Assembly (NCBI RefSeq): GCF_021284765.1
Contig: NZ_CP089924.1
Coordinates: 2,994,001-3,058,000, forward strand
Direction of reading: 5' to 3'
Length of the DNA: 64,000 nt
Origin: Lysobacter sp. 5GHs7-4
Lineage (GTDB): Bacteria > Pseudomonadota > Gammaproteobacteria > Xanthomonadales > Xanthomonadaceae
Under the pieces are notes generated by a model. That model searched no databases and was not told the DNA's origin. It worked only from the letters and a program-made list of their open reading frames with translations. Shown piece after piece: positions 9,336-20,127 of this stretch. The translations under genes were made by a program, and so were the position numbers. Position 1 is the stretch's first letter. Each line of letters starts with the position of its first letter.

Positions 9336-10412
9336 TTACACGCCGGGCTCGAACACGCCGTAGTACGCCATCACCGCGACCACGCAGATCCAGGCGATGG
9401 TGAGCGGAATGAACACCTTCCAGCCCAGGCGCATGATCTGGTCGTAGCGGTAACGCGGGAACGAGGCGCGGAACCAGATGAAGCAGCTGGCGAAGAAGAA
9501 CACCTTCGCGAACAGCCACCACCAGCCGTCGACCGAGAGGAACGGGATGCCCAGGCCCTGGAACGGGCTCAGCCAGCCGCCGAGGAAGAAGATCGAGGTC
9601 AGGAAGCTGATCAGGATCATGTTGGCGTATTCGGCCAGGAAGAACAGCGCGAACGCCGAACCCGAATACTCGACCATGTGGCCGGCGACGATCTCGGACT
9701 CGCCCTCGACCACGTCGAACGGCGCGCGGTTGGTCTCGGCCACGCCGGAGATGAAATACACCACGAACAGCGGCAGCATCGGCAGCGCGAACCACTCCAG
9801 CGCGCCGGCGTTGCCGGACTGCGCCATCACGATGTCGGTGAGGTTGAGGCTGCCGGCGCCGACCATCACGCCGACCATGGCGAAGCCCATCGCGATCTCG
9901 TAGGACACGACCTGCGCCGCGGCGCGCATCGCGCCGAGGAAGGCGTACTTCGAGTTCGAGGCCCAGCCAGCCAGGATGATGCCGTACACGCCCAGCGAGG
10001 TCATCGCCAGCAGGTACAACAGGCCAGCGTTGGCGTTGGACAGCACCAGCTGCGTATCGAACGGCACCACCGCCCAGGCCGCGAACGCGGGCGCCAGGGT
10101 CAGCAGCGGCGCCAGCTTGTACAGGAAGGGCTCGGCGCGGGCCGGCTGGATCACTTCCTTGAACAGCAGCTTGAACACGTCGGCGAAGGCCTGAAGGATG
10201 CCCATGCCCACGTACATCGGACCGCGGCGTACGTGCATCCAGCCGATCAGCTTGCGCTCCCAGACCACGTAGAACGCCACGGTGATGATCACCGGCATGG
10301 CGATCAGCAGGATCTTCAGCACGATCCAGGCGACCGCGCCGGCGTTGCCGAACGACAGGAACCATTCGCGGGTCGGGTCGACCAGTTGGCTAGTGAACAT
10401 ACCGTCCGTCAT
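9336..10412 (-). CDS. nuoH: NADH-quinone oxidoreductase subunit H
   Basis: Membrane subunit that forms much of the quinone-binding cavity of complex I. The 358-residue product carries the signature stretches [38 protein letters not shown] and [18 protein letters not shown], and about eight membrane helices. It starts 3 bp after the nuoG stop. Confidence 0.98.
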   Translation of the reverse strand: MTDGMFTSQLVDPTREWFLSFGNAGAVAWIVLKILLIAMPVIITVAFYVVWERKLIGWMHVRRGPMYVGMGILQAFADVFKLLFKEVIQPARAEPFLYKLAPLLTLAPAFAAWAVVPFDTQLVLSNANAGLLYLLAMTSLGVYGIILAGWASNSKYAFLGAMRAAAQVVSYEIAMGFAMVGVMVGAGSLNLTDIVMAQSGNAGALEWFALPMLPLFVVYFISGVAETNRAPFDVVEGESEIVAGHMVEYSGSAFALFFLAEYANMILISFLTSIFFLGGWLSPFQGLGIPFLSVDGWWWLFAKVFFFASCFIWFRASFPRYRYDQIMRLGWKVFIPLTIAWICVVAVMAYYGVFEPGV

Positions 10413-10415
10413 GGC

Positions 10416-12647
10416 TTAAGCCCTCCCCGCCTGCACGCGACCGGCGCCCAGCGGCGCGGTGGCGCCGTGGCCGCTTTCGATCCAGACCGTGCCGCGCGCG
10501 ACCTTGTCGCTGGTGGCGACCGGCAGGGTCGCGGTACCGGCGGCGGTGCCGAACTTGCCGACCACGCCATCGGCGAGGCCGACGGCCTGTGCGTCGAGCG
10601 GATGCAGCACGGCGCGCGGTTCCAGATTGAGCGGATGCGACTGCAGCGCGGCCGCGCGGCGCACGGTGGCGTCGCTGCGGTAGATCGCGATGCTGGCGGC
10701 GACCTCGAAGCCCTCGCCCGCCACGTTCGCGGCCTTGCCGGCCACCGGCTTGAGGTCGCGCGTCTGGATGCCCGCACGCAGGCCGGCCAGATCGGTGAAA
10801 TCGAAACCGTTGGCGCCCAGCTCGCCACCGAGGGCGCGCAGCACGCGCCAGCCGGCGCGCGCCTGGCCGGGCAGCTTGCCGCCGGCGTTCGCGTTCTGGT
10901 CGCGGCCGTCGAGGTTGGTCAGGCTGGCGTCGATTTCCGGCAGCAGCCCGATCGGCAGGATCACGTCGGCGACAGCGCGGGTCGAACGGCAGGCGTAATG
11001 GCTGAACGCCACGACCTGGGCCTGGCCCAGCGCCTTCAGCGCGGTCGCGGTGTCGGCGAAATCCAGACCCGGCTCGATGCCGTAGATCACATAGGCGCTG
11101 CGCGCATCGGCGAGCATGCCCCGGGCGTCGCGCGCGCTGGGCAGCACGCCGTGACGGCTCAGGCCCAGCGCGTTGGCGCCCTGCGGGATGCGGCACAGCG
11201 CGGCACCGGTGGCGGCGGCGAAATCGGCGGCGGCGGCACGGATCGCGGCCGCGTGCGGACCGTTCTCGGCCAGCGCGCCCAGCACGATGGCGACGCGCGT
11301 GCCGGCCTTGGCGGCGTCGCGCAGCTCGCCATCGGCGAGCGCGGCGGCGAGCTGCGACGGCGCGACGATGCGCTTGCCGGCCAGCTCGAAGGTGAAGTCG
11401 AAATCGACCGGATTGACCGCATGCACCTTGGCGCCGCGGGTCCAGGCCTTGCGCACGCGCTGGTGCGCGAGCGGCAGTTCGTGGCGCAGGTTGCTGCCCA
11501 CGATCACGATCACGTCGGCCTGCGACAACTCGGCAACCGGCATCGCGAAGGCTTCGGCGACCGCACCGTCGGACAGATCGTGCTGGCCGATGCGGTGGTC
11601 GAGGTTGCCGGTGCCCAGGCTGTCGGCCAGGCGCGCGAGCAAGGCGCCCTCCTCGTTCGAGGTCGCCGGATGCGCGAGCACGCCCAGCGCGTCGGCGCCG
11701 TTGTCGCGCAGTATCTTGGCGGCGCGCGCCAGCGCGTCCTCCCACGTGGTCTCGCGCCATTCGCCGCCGTCCTTGACCATCGGCGCGGTCGCGCGGTCTT
11801 CGGCGTACAGGCCCTGGTGCGAATAACGGTCGCGGTCCGACAGCCAGCATTCGTTGACGGCTTCGTTGTCGCGTGGCACCGCGCGCAGCACGTCGCCGCG
11901 GCGCACGTGCAGGAACAGGTTGCTGCCCAGCGCGTCGTGGTAGCCCAGCGACTCGCGCGCGGTCAGTTCCCAGGGACGGGCCTGGAACTGGAACACCTTG
12001 TTGGTCAGCGCGCCGACCGGGCAGACGTCGATGACGTTGCCGGACAGCTCGGTGGTCAGCGGCTTGCCGTCGTAGGTGCCGATCTGCAGGTTCTCGCCGC
12101 GGTACATGCCGCCCAGCTCGTAGGTGCCGGCGACTTCCGCGGTGAAGCGCACGCAGCGAGTGCACTGGATGCAGCGGGTCATTTCGGTGGCGACCAGCGG
12201 GCCCATGTCCTCGTCCGGCACCACGCGCTTGCGCTCGGCGAAGCGGCTGACCGAACGGCCGTAGCCCATCGACAGGTCCTGCAGCTCGCACTCGCCGCCC
12301 TGATCGCAGATCGGGCAGTCCAGCGGGTGGTTGACCAGCAGGAACTCCATCACGTTGCGCTGCGACTTGAGCGCCTTTTCGCTGCGGGTGACGACCTTCA
12401 TGCCGTCCATCACCGGCGTGGCGCAGGCCGGCGCCGGCTTGGGCATCTTCTCGACTTCGACCAGGCACATGCGGCAGTTGGCCGCGATGCTGAGCTTGTC
12501 GTGGTAGCAGAAGCGCGGGATCGGAATACCGACCTTGTCCGCGGCCTGGATGATCATCGAGCCCTTGGGCGCGGCCGTCTCGACGCCGTCGATGAAGACG
12601 GTGACGTGGTCGGGCGGCAGGTTCGGATTGACCGGCTGCGCACTCAT
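10416..12647 (-). CDS. nuoG: NADH-quinone oxidoreductase subunit G
   Basis: Largest peripheral-arm subunit of complex I, holding several Fe-S clusters. The 743-residue product has an N-terminal [2Fe-2S] domain (CYHDKLSIAANCRMC, then ACATPV), the His-ligated cluster motif HPLDCPICDQGGEC around residues 107-120, and CIQCTRCVRF. A molybdopterin oxidoreductase-like domain follows in which the catalytic cofactor is not expected. ATG at 12647 overlaps the nuoF stop as ATGA. The same frame stays open to 13760 antisense-free but is nuoF shadow. Confidence 0.97.
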   Translation of the reverse strand: MSAQPVNPNLPPDHVTVFIDGVETAAPKGSMIIQAADKVGIPIPRFCYHDKLSIAANCRMCLVEVEKMPKPAPACATPVMDGMKVVTRSEKALKSQRNVMEFLLVNHPLDCPICDQGGECELQDLSMGYGRSVSRFAERKRVVPDEDMGPLVATEMTRCIQCTRCVRFTAEVAGTYELGGMYRGENLQIGTYDGKPLTTELSGNVIDVCPVGALTNKVFQFQARPWELTARESLGYHDALGSNLFLHVRRGDVLRAVPRDNEAVNECWLSDRDRYSHQGLYAEDRATAPMVKDGGEWRETTWEDALARAAKILRDNGADALGVLAHPATSNEEGALLARLADSLGTGNLDHRIGQHDLSDGAVAEAFAMPVAELSQADVIVIVGSNLRHELPLAHQRVRKAWTRGAKVHAVNPVDFDFTFELAGKRIVAPSQLAAALADGELRDAAKAGTRVAIVLGALAENGPHAAAIRAAAADFAAATGAALCRIPQGANALGLSRHGVLPSARDARGMLADARSAYVIYGIEPGLDFADTATALKALGQAQVVAFSHYACRSTRAVADVILPIGLLPEIDASLTNLDGRDQNANAGGKLPGQARAGWRVLRALGGELGANGFDFTDLAGLRAGIQTRDLKPVAGKAANVAGEGFEVAASIAIYRSDATVRRAAALQSHPLNLEPRAVLHPLDAQAVGLADGVVGKFGTAAGTATLPVATSDKVARGTVWIESGHGATAPLGAGRVQAGRA

Positions 12648-14014
12648 GCGGCCACCTTCTCGACCACCGTACCGGCGGCTTGATCGTCGACGAGGAAACG
12701 CTTGTTCACGATCGCGTACTCGAACTCGTTCCAGTAGTGGCGCAGGAAACCCTGCACCGGCCACGCGGCGGCCTCGCCGAACGCGCAGATGGTGTGGCCC
12801 TCGATCTGTCCGGCGGCGGCGCGCAGCATCTGCAGGTCGTCCAGCGTGGCCTGCTTCTCGACGATGCGCGTCAGCATGCGGTACATCCAGCCCGTGCCTT
12901 CGCGGCAGGGCGTGCACTGGCCGCAGCTTTCCTTGTAATAGAAGCGCGCGATGCGCTGGCAGGCGCGCACCATGCAGGTGGTCTCGTCCATCACGATCAC
13001 CGCGCCCGAGCCCAGGCCGGAACCGGCCTTCTGGATCGCGTCGTAATCCATGGTCAGCGCCATCATGGTCTCGCCCGGCAGCACCGGCATCGAGGAACCG
13101 CCCGGGATCACCGCCTTGAGCTTGCGGCCGTCGCGCATCCCGCCGGCCATCTGCAGCAGATCGGCGAACGAGGTGCCCAGACGGATCTCGAAGTTGCCCG
13201 GATTGGCGACGTGGCCGGACACCGAGAAGATCTTCGGACCGCCGTTGTTGGGCTTGCCCAGGTTGAGGAACCACTCGGCGCCGTTGCGGATGATCGCCGG
13301 CACCGAGGCGTAAGTCTCGGTGTTGTTGATCGTGGTCGGCTTGCCGTACAGGCCGAAGTTGGCCGGGAACGGCGGCTTGTAGCGCGGCTGGCCCTTCTTG
13401 CCTTCCAGCGATTCCATCAGCGCGGTTTCTTCGCCGCAGATGTAGGCGCCGGCGCCGAGCGCGCCGTAAATGTCGATGTCGACGCCGCTGCCCAGCACGT
13501 TCTTGCCCAGCCAGCCGTGCTCGTAGGCTTCCTTCAGCGCCTGCTCGAAATGCTCGAACGGCTCGTGATGGAACTCGCCGCGCAGGTAGTTGTAGGCCAC
13601 GGTCGAACCGGTGGCGTAGCAGGCGATCGCCATGCCCTCGACCACCGAATGCGGGTTGTAACGCAGGATGTCGCGGTCCTTGGCCGTGCCCGGCTCGGAC
13701 TCGTCCGAGTTGCACAGGATGTACTTCTGGGTGCCGCTGCCCTTGGGCATGAAGCTCCACTTCAGGCCGGTCGGGAAGCCCGCGCCGCCGCGGCCGCGCA
13801 GGCCCGAACCCTTGACCATGTCGATGATCTGGGCCGGGTCGATCTTCTCGCTCAGGATCTTGCGCAGCGCCGCGTAACCGCCGGTCTTGAGATAGTTCTC
13901 GTACGACCAGGGCGTGTCGAAATGCAGGGTCGTGTAGACGACCTGATGCTCCTGCGGAGCCGGGCCGACCGGGCCGTAGCCCTGCGAATAGTCGTGGTGA
14001 TCGTGGTGCGCCAT
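12644..14014 (-). CDS. nuoF: NADH-quinone oxidoreductase subunit F (NADH-binding)
   Basis: Binds NADH and FMN and carries the N3 [4Fe-4S] cluster. The 456-residue product contains the nucleotide-binding GRGGAGFPTGLKW, the GAGAYICGEETALMESLEG motif and the cluster motif SCGQCTPCREG. It begins with a short His-rich leader (MAHHDHHDY). The frame extends upstream to 14329, but the ATG at 14014, 11 bp after the nuoE stop, gives the family N-terminus. Confidence 0.97.
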   Translation of the reverse strand: MAHHDHHDYSQGYGPVGPAPQEHQVVYTTLHFDTPWSYENYLKTGGYAALRKILSEKIDPAQIIDMVKGSGLRGRGGAGFPTGLKWSFMPKGSGTQKYILCNSDESEPGTAKDRDILRYNPHSVVEGMAIACYATGSTVAYNYLRGEFHHEPFEHFEQALKEAYEHGWLGKNVLGSGVDIDIYGALGAGAYICGEETALMESLEGKKGQPRYKPPFPANFGLYGKPTTINNTETYASVPAIIRNGAEWFLNLGKPNNGGPKIFSVSGHVANPGNFEIRLGTSFADLLQMAGGMRDGRKLKAVIPGGSSMPVLPGETMMALTMDYDAIQKAGSGLGSGAVIVMDETTCMVRACQRIARFYYKESCGQCTPCREGTGWMYRMLTRIVEKQATLDDLQMLRAAAGQIEGHTICAFGEAAAWPVQGFLRHYWNEFEYAIVNKRFLVDDQAAGTVVEKVAA

Positions 14015-14025
14015 CGGGCCCTGCC

Positions 14026-14553
14026 TCACTTCAACCCGTCGAGAATCTCGTCCACCTTGGCGGTGTCGAGCTTCTCGCGGTAATGACCGTTGACGACGAC
14101 CACCGGCGCGCCGCAGCACGCGGCCAGGCATTCTTCCTCGCGCTTGAGGAAGATGCGGCCGTCGGCGGTGGACTCGCCGAGCTTGCAGCCCAGCTTTTTC
14201 TCGGCGTGCCGGACCAGGTCCTCGGCGCCGTTGAGCCAGCAGCTGATGTTGGTGCAGAAGGCGACGTTGTGGCGGCCGACCTTCTCGGTCTCGAACATCG
14301 AGTAGAAGCTCGCGACCTCGTAGGCCCACACCGGCGGCAGGCCCAGGTACTTGGCGACGCCGGCGATGAGCTCGTCGCTCAGCCAGCCGCCGTTTTGCTC
14401 CTGCGCGGCGTGCAGACCCTGCAGCACCGCCGAACGCTTGCGGTCCGGCGGGAACTTGCTCAGCCAGTGATCGATATGCGCGCGCGTCTTGTCCGACAGC
14501 ACCGCCATCGGATCGACATGCTGCGCGGTTTCGAAATTGCCAGTCGCCTTCAT
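14026..14553 (-). CDS. nuoE: NADH-quinone oxidoreductase subunit E
   Basis: Peripheral subunit binding the N1a [2Fe-2S] cluster next to NuoF. The 175-residue product has the ligands CTNISC and CLAACC separated by about 40 residues, followed by VNGHYREKL. Helical N-terminal half (KRSAVLQGLHAAQEQNGG) is typical. Starts about 40 bp downstream of nuoD. Confidence 0.97.
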   Translation of the reverse strand: MKATGNFETAQHVDPMAVLSDKTRAHIDHWLSKFPPDRKRSAVLQGLHAAQEQNGGWLSDELIAGVAKYLGLPPVWAYEVASFYSMFETEKVGRHNVAFCTNISCWLNGAEDLVRHAEKKLGCKLGESTADGRIFLKREEECLAACCGAPVVVVNGHYREKLDTAKVDEILDGLK

Positions 14554-14594
14554 TCGCTCTATTCCTCAGTGATCGCCGCTCGCCCCGGGGGCGA

Positions 14595-15896
14595 TCAGCG
14601 GTCGATCTCGCCGAACACGACGTCGTAGGTGCCGATCATGGCCACCACGTCGGCCAGCATGTGACCCTTCACGATCTCGTCCATCGAAGACAGGTGCGCG
14701 AAACCCGGCGCACGCAGCTTGCAGCGGAACGGCTTGTTGGCGCCGTCGGAGACCAGGTAACAGCCGAACTCGCCCTTGGGCGCCTCGACCGCGGCGTAGG
14801 TCTCGCCGGCCGGCACGCAATAGCCTTCCGAGAACAGCTTGAAGTGGTGGATCAGGGCTTCCATGTCGTCCTTCATTTCCTCGCGCCTGGGCGGCGCGAC
14901 CTTGAAGTTGTCGACGATGACGGGGCCCGGATTGGCCTTCAGCCATTGCACGCACTGCTTGATGATGCGGTTGGACTCGCGCATTTCCGCGATCCGCACC
15001 AGGTAACGGTCGTAGCAGTCGCCGTTGACGCCGACCGGAATGTCGAAATCCACCTCGGCGTACTTGGCGTAGGGCTGCTTCTTGCGCAGATCCCAGGCGA
15101 TGCCGGAGCCGCGGACCATGGGCCCGGTCATGCCCCAGGCCAGCGCCTGTTCCGGCGACACCACGCCCACGCCGACGGTGCGCTGCTTCCAGATGCGGTT
15201 GTCGGTGAGCAGGGTCTCGTACTCGTCGACGCGCTTGGGGAAGTCGTTGGTGAACGCGTCCAGGTAGTCCAGCAGCGAGCCTTCGCGCCACTCGTTGAAG
15301 CGCTTGAGGCTGCCGCCCTTCTTCCACGGCGATTCGCGGTACTTGGGCATGCGGTCCGGCAGGTCGCGGTAGACGCCGCCTGGACGGTAGTACGCCGCGT
15401 GCATGCGCGCGCCGCTGACCGCCTCGTAGCAGTCCATCAGCTCTTCGCGCTCGCGGAACGCATACAGGAACACCGCCATCGCGCCCAGGTCGAGCGCGTT
15501 GGACCCCACCCACATCAGGTGGTTCAGGATGCGGGTGATCTCGTCGAACATGGTGCGGATGTACTGCGCGCGCTCCGGCGCCTCGATCCCCAGCAGGGAT
15601 TCGATCGCGCGCACGTAGGCGTGCTCGTTGCACATCATCGACACGTAGTCCAGGCGATCCATGTAGCCGATCGACTGGTTGAAGGGCTTGGACTCGGCCA
15701 GTTTCTCGGTGCCGCGATGCAGCAGGCCGATGTGCGGATCGGCGCGTTGCACGACCTCGCCGTCCATTTCCAGGATCAGGCGCAGCACGCCGTGCGCGGC
15801 CGGATGCTGGGGACCGAAGTTCAGGGTGTAATTGCGGATCTCGGCGTTGTTGAGGCCCGACGTGCTGCTGGCCTTGCCGGTCGGTAGTGCGCTCAC
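14595..15896 (-). CDS. nuoD: NADH-quinone oxidoreductase subunit D
   Basis: 49-kDa-type subunit lining the quinone site. The 433-residue product contains [36 protein letters not shown] and [19 protein letters not shown] motifs, and ends VVFGEIDR as usual. The start is a GTG at 15896 with GGAGGTG about 6 nt upstream, overlapping the nuoC stop as GTGA. Separate nuoC and nuoD genes, not a CD fusion. Confidence 0.97.
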   Translation of the reverse strand: MSALPTGKASSTSGLNNAEIRNYTLNFGPQHPAAHGVLRLILEMDGEVVQRADPHIGLLHRGTEKLAESKPFNQSIGYMDRLDYVSMMCNEHAYVRAIESLLGIEAPERAQYIRTMFDEITRILNHLMWVGSNALDLGAMAVFLYAFREREELMDCYEAVSGARMHAAYYRPGGVYRDLPDRMPKYRESPWKKGGSLKRFNEWREGSLLDYLDAFTNDFPKRVDEYETLLTDNRIWKQRTVGVGVVSPEQALAWGMTGPMVRGSGIAWDLRKKQPYAKYAEVDFDIPVGVNGDCYDRYLVRIAEMRESNRIIKQCVQWLKANPGPVIVDNFKVAPPRREEMKDDMEALIHHFKLFSEGYCVPAGETYAAVEAPKGEFGCYLVSDGANKPFRCKLRAPGFAHLSSMDEIVKGHMLADVVAMIGTYDVVFGEIDR

Positions 15897-16621
15897 TTCT
15901 TCACCTCCGCGCGCTGCGCGGCTTCGCCGACGGCCGTCTGATAGCGGGCGTCGTCGCGGATCACGCGCGGCACGCCGACGCGCGGTTCGATCGACACCGG
16001 CTCGTAGACCACGCGGCGCTTGTCGGCGTCGTAACGCACTTCGACGTTGCCGATCAGCGGGAAGTCCTTGCGGAACGGATGGCCGACGAAACCGTAGTCG
16101 GTGAGGATGCGGCGCAGGTCCGGGTGTCCTTCGAAGACGATGCCGAACAGGTCGAACGCCTCGCGCTCGAACCAGTTCACGCCCGGCCAGATCGGAGTCA
16201 GCGAGGCCACCGTCGGCAGGTCGTCGTTCTGCGCGAACGCGCGCAGGCGCAGGCGGCGGTTGTGCTGGTAGGACAGCAGGTGCGCGACCGCGGCGTAGCG
16301 GCGCGCGGGCGCGGTCGGCGCGCCGTTGGGCGACTCGCCCCAGACGAAGCGGCCGGCGCTCTTGCCTTCGACGCCGCGCGAGAAACCTTCCGAGGACACG
16401 TCGGTGTCCCACTCGTCGCTGCCGTAGCTGAGGTAATCGACGCCGCTGACGTCGACGCATTGTTCGAAGCCGAACTCGTCGCGCAGCGCGCGCGCCGCGT
16501 CCAGCCAGTCGGCGGCGCTGGTTTCCAGCGTCACTTCGCCGCGCGGCAGCGCTACGACCACGGCGGCATTGGGAAAGCGCGCGCGCAGGCTGTCGGCGAA
16601 AGCGTTAACGGTCTGCGTCAT
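15893..16621 (-). CDS. nuoC: NADH-quinone oxidoreductase subunit C
   Basis: 30-kDa-type subunit of the complex I peripheral arm. The 242-residue product has the conserved [22 protein letters not shown] and [16 protein letters not shown] segments. A poorly conserved insert lies around residues 75-105. The ATG at 16621 follows 1 bp after the nuoB stop at 16623. Confidence 0.97.
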   Translation of the reverse strand: MTQTVNAFADSLRARFPNAAVVVALPRGEVTLETSAADWLDAARALRDEFGFEQCVDVSGVDYLSYGSDEWDTDVSSEGFSRGVEGKSAGRFVWGESPNGAPTAPARRYAAVAHLLSYQHNRRLRLRAFAQNDDLPTVASLTPIWPGVNWFEREAFDLFGIVFEGHPDLRRILTDYGFVGHPFRKDFPLIGNVEVRYDADKRRVVYEPVSIEPRVGVPRVIRDDARYQTAVGEAAQRAEVKK

Positions 16622-16622
16622 G

Positions 16623-17197
<575 letters not shown>

Positions 17198-17207
<10 letters not shown>

Positions 17208-17554
17208 TCGAGCGCTCCCTTCTTCCAGACGTAGACGAAGCCGAGCAGGAGCATGCTGGCGAAGATGCCCATCTCGATCAGGCCGATCACACCGAGTTCG
17301 CGGAACACGGTGGCCCAGGGCACGATGAAGATGATTTCCAGGTCGAAAATGATGAACTGGATGGCGATGAGGTAGTAGCGCACGTCGAATTGCATGCGCG
17401 CGGCCTCGAAGGCCTCGAAGCCGCATTCGTATGGAGACAGTTTCTCCACCGTCGGGCGCTTGGGCCCGAGCGTGTTGCCTACCACCAACAGGGCGACGCC
17501 AATGACGCTGGCGACGATCAGGAACAGCAGGGTCGGCAGGTATTCGGCCAGCAC
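17198..17554 (-). CDS. nuoA: NADH-quinone oxidoreductase subunit A
   Basis: First gene of the nuo operon. The 118-residue product has three membrane helices and the family motif [34 protein letters not shown]. The 148 bp between it and tRNA-Leu must hold the operon promoter; I could not pick out convincing -35/-10 boxes there. Confidence 0.97.
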
Positions 17555-17702
17555 TCGGTGTTCTCTCGGCTACTTGGCTGCGTTTGTGCAGCCTTGGCTC
17601 GGCGGTCCGGTCCTGTTCGACTATGCCGATCAGGCCAGCGGCGCGGCCCGCCGTGCGTGCCGCACCTTAGGGTAGTTGGTGCGTGTTGCTGCAGTTTAGG
17701 TG

Positions 17703-17787
17703 TGGTGCCCAAAGGGGGACTCGAACCCCCACGACTTACGTCGCTACCACCTCAAGGTAGTGCGTCTACCAATTCCGCCATCTGGGC
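17703..17787 (-). tRNA. tRNA-Leu (anticodon GAG)
   Basis: An 85-nt class II tRNA with long variable arm and encoded CCA. Acceptor GCCCAGA pairs with TTTGGGC-side (wobble), D loop contains TGGTAGACGC, the anticodon loop reads CTTGAGG, and the T arm contains GGTTCGAGTCC. Located between secG and nuoA, the usual position for a tRNA-Leu in this group. Confidence 0.96.
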
Positions 17788-17915
17788 AATCAAACCTGGG
17801 CCATCCTGGCCGTCGCTTCGTCAGTACCGCGCGAAACCCTTTCGGTCATTGCTGACCGCGCCCCGGTCGTCCGTTCCGGGCCGCTTGACTCATACCGATA
17901 TGTTACCGCGCTTTG

Positions 17916-18416
17916 TCAGCCGCCCGAAGCCGGTTGCTGCTGCGGCGGGGCCTGCTGCGGGGCCGGAGCGGCCGGAACCGTGGTTCCGCTGGCCGCTGGC
18001 GCCTGCGGCGCGGTGCTGGCCGGAGCGCTGGGCACGGTCGAGGCCGGAGCCGCCGGCACCGTCTGCGCCGGAACGCTGGGAACCGTGGTGCCGGTTGCCG
18101 GCGCCGGAGCGGGCTTGCTCGCGGTGTTGGCGATCTCGGCGGCCAGGCCGGCGTCCTGCGAGGCCGGAGCGGCGCCGCCTGCGGCGCCACGCGAGGCCTG
18201 CCAGGCCATGAACAGGCTGATCGCGAAGAACGCGATCGCCAGCCACTTGGTGGCCTTGGACAGGAAGTTGGACGAACCGCGCGCGCCGAACACCGTCGCC
18301 GAAGCGCCGCCGCCGAAGCCCGAGCCCGCCTGCGCACCGGCGCCGCGCTGCATCAGGATCAGCGCGACCATGGCGATCGCGATCAACACATAGATGACGT
18401 TGAGGAACAACAGCAT
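17916..18416 (-). CDS. secG: Preprotein translocase subunit SecG with extended Pro/Ala tail
   Basis: Small membrane subunit of the SecYEG protein-export channel. Residues 1-75 are the complete family domain: two membrane helices flanking GFGGGASATVFGARGSSNFLSKAT. The remaining roughly 90 residues are low-complexity Ala/Pro/Thr/Gln repeats (VPAAPAS, VPSAPAS), making the 166-residue product longer than E. coli SecG (110). Such tails are common in Xanthomonadaceae. Between tpiA and tRNA-Leu. Confidence 0.95.
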   Translation of the reverse strand: MLLFLNVIYVLIAIAMVALILMQRGAGAQAGSGFGGGASATVFGARGSSNFLSKATKWLAIAFFAISLFMAWQASRGAAGGAAPASQDAGLAAEIANTASKPAPAPATGTTVPSVPAQTVPAAPASTVPSAPASTAPQAPAASGTTVPAAPAPQQAPPQQQPASGG

Positions 18417-18474
18417 CGTCGAATTCTTTTCTTTGGCTACGTTGTGACGACCGCCGGGAGGGCCCGAAAGTTCG

Positions 18475-19227
18475 TCAGGATGCCGCCGCGGCTGCGATGG
18501 CGTTGAAATCGGCGGCCACCAGGGAGGCCCCGCCGATCAGGCCGCCGTCGACGTCCGGCTGGGAAAACAGCTCGGCGGCGTTGTCGGCCTTCACGCTACC
18601 GCCATACAGAATGGGTAGCGAGCCAGCAATTCTAGCATCGTGCGCGGCGATTTCGCTACGAATGAATGCGTGCACGGCCTGCGCCTGCTCCGGGCTGGCG
18701 GTCTTGCCGGTGCCGATGGCCCAGACCGGCTCGTAGGCCAGGATGGCGCCTTCCAGCGCCGCCACGCCCAGGCCTTCCAGCACCGGCGCCAGCTGTTCCT
18801 GCAGGCGGAACTCGGTCTGGCCGTCCTCGCGCTCGGCCAGGGTCTCGCCCACGCACAGGATCGGCACCAGGCCGGCGGCCTTGGCGGCGGCGAACTTGCG
18901 CGCCACCAGCTGGCTGCTCTCGGCGTGGTACTGGCGGCGCTCGGAATGGCCGACCAGGCCGTAGCCGGCGCCCACGTCCTTGAGCATCGACGCCGAGACT
19001 TCGCCGGTGTAGGCGCCCTTCTCGTTGCTGCTCACGTCCTGGGCGCCGAAGCCCAGGCCGCGGGCGGCGTAATGCTCGATCAGCTCGCCCAGATAGGGCA
19101 GCGGCGGCAGGATGATGCGCTCGACCCCGGCCGGCGCCGCGGCGGCGACCACCTGGTCCAGCAGCCCGAAGGCGAACTCGCGGCTGCCGTGCAGCTTCCA
19201 GTTTCCGGCGACGATCCTGCGGCGCAT
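18475..19227 (-). CDS. tpiA: Triosephosphate isomerase
   Basis: Interconverts dihydroxyacetone phosphate and glyceraldehyde 3-phosphate in glycolysis. The 250-residue TIM barrel has the catalytic set: GNWKLHG lysine, VGHSERR histidine and AYEPVWAIGTGK glutamate, plus the phosphate loop YGGSVKADN. ATG at 19227 has GGAG 6 nt upstream; a GTG 6 nt further out is less likely. Starts the tpiA-secG-tRNA-Leu-nuo block. Confidence 0.98.
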   Translation of the reverse strand: MRRRIVAGNWKLHGSREFAFGLLDQVVAAAAPAGVERIILPPLPYLGELIEHYAARGLGFGAQDVSSNEKGAYTGEVSASMLKDVGAGYGLVGHSERRQYHAESSQLVARKFAAAKAAGLVPILCVGETLAEREDGQTEFRLQEQLAPVLEGLGVAALEGAILAYEPVWAIGTGKTASPEQAQAVHAFIRSEIAAHDARIAGSLPILYGGSVKADNAAELFSQPDVDGGLIGGASLVAADFNAIAAAAAS

Positions 19228-19320
19228 GGCCACTCCGTGGTACGAAAGGACGCAAGTTTACCGCAGCCCCCGCGCCGCGCGCCGCGCCGGCCCCCGACAC
19301 GACCGCCCACGAACCCCACC

Positions 19321-20127
19321 ATGCCCGAAACCGCAAACACCCCCTACGCCCTGATCACCGGCGCCTCGGCCGGCATCGGCGCCGCGCTGGCCCGCGAGTA
19401 CGCGCGCCGCGGCGTGCCGCTGGTGCTGACCGCGCGCCGCGAGGAGCGCCTGCAGGCGCTGGCGGCCGAACTGCGCGACCGCGTCGCGGTGGAGGTGATC
19501 GCCGCCGACCTCGCCGACCCGGCCGCCCCCGCCTGGCTGCACGCGCAGACCCAGGCCCGCGGCCTGGCGATCGGGCACCTGGTCAACAACGCCGGCTACG
19601 GCGTGCCGGGGCGCTACCTGGCCGACGACTGGAAGGTCCACGCCGACTTCCTGCAGGTGATGGTGACCGCGGTCGCCGAGCTGACCCACCGCTACCTGCC
19701 CGAGATGGAACGGCGCGGCCACGGCCGTATCCTCAACATCGCCTCGTTGGCCGGGCTGGCGCCGCCCTCGGCCGGGCACACGCTGTACGGCGCGGCCAAG
19801 AGTTTCGTGATCCGCTTCAGCCAGTCGCTGGCGTTGGAAAGCAAGCCGCGCGGCGTGCACGTGACCGCGCTGTGCCCGGGCTTCACCTACACCGAGTTCC
19901 ACGACGTCAACGGCATGCGCGAGCGCATCTCGCGCCTGCCCAAGTGGCTGTGGCTGGACGCGGCGATGGTGGCGCGCCTGGGCGTGGACGCGGTCGAGCG
20001 CGGCGACGCACGCTGCATCACCGGCGGCGCCAACCGCTTTATCGCCGGCCTGGCCAAGGTCTTGCCCGAGCGCGTGGCCATGGCCCTGGTCGCCAGCCGT
20101 TCCGGCGATTTCCGCGACGCCGAATGA
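19321..20127 (+). CDS. Short-chain dehydrogenase/reductase
   Basis: Classical SDR oxidoreductase, 268 residues, likely cytoplasmic and NAD(P)-dependent. Visible motifs: TGASAGIGAAL cofactor loop near residue 14, NNAGYG, the catalytic Ser in NIASLAG and YGAAK (Tyr-x3-Lys). The Arg-rich segment after the first strand (TARREERL) suggests NADP preference. The substrate is unknown. It is divergent from tpiA and its stop overlaps the start of the downstream DNA glycosylase (ATGA), so the two are probably co-transcribed. Confidence 0.9.
   Translation: MPETANTPYALITGASAGIGAALAREYARRGVPLVLTARREERLQALAAELRDRVAVEVIAADLADPAAPAWLHAQTQARGLAIGHLVNNAGYGVPGRYLADDWKVHADFLQVMVTAVAELTHRYLPEMERRGHGRILNIASLAGLAPPSAGHTLYGAAKSFVIRFSQSLALESKPRGVHVTALCPGFTYTEFHDVNGMRERISRLPKWLWLDAAMVARLGVDAVERGDARCITGGANRFIAGLAKVLPERVAMALVASRSGDFRDAE

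Noticed and set aside
7849..10365. Possible NuoH/I/J/K fusion in one frame
   Set aside because: Only the last 108 codons are NuoK; the upstream part is out of frame with nuoH, nuoI and nuoJ. The GTG at 8175 with its ribosome binding site explains the gene.
8304..12683. A 1459-codon open frame on the plus strand opposite nuoJ-nuoG
   Set aside because: Same antisense artefact: no domain, no ribosome binding site, composition dictated by the minus-strand genes.
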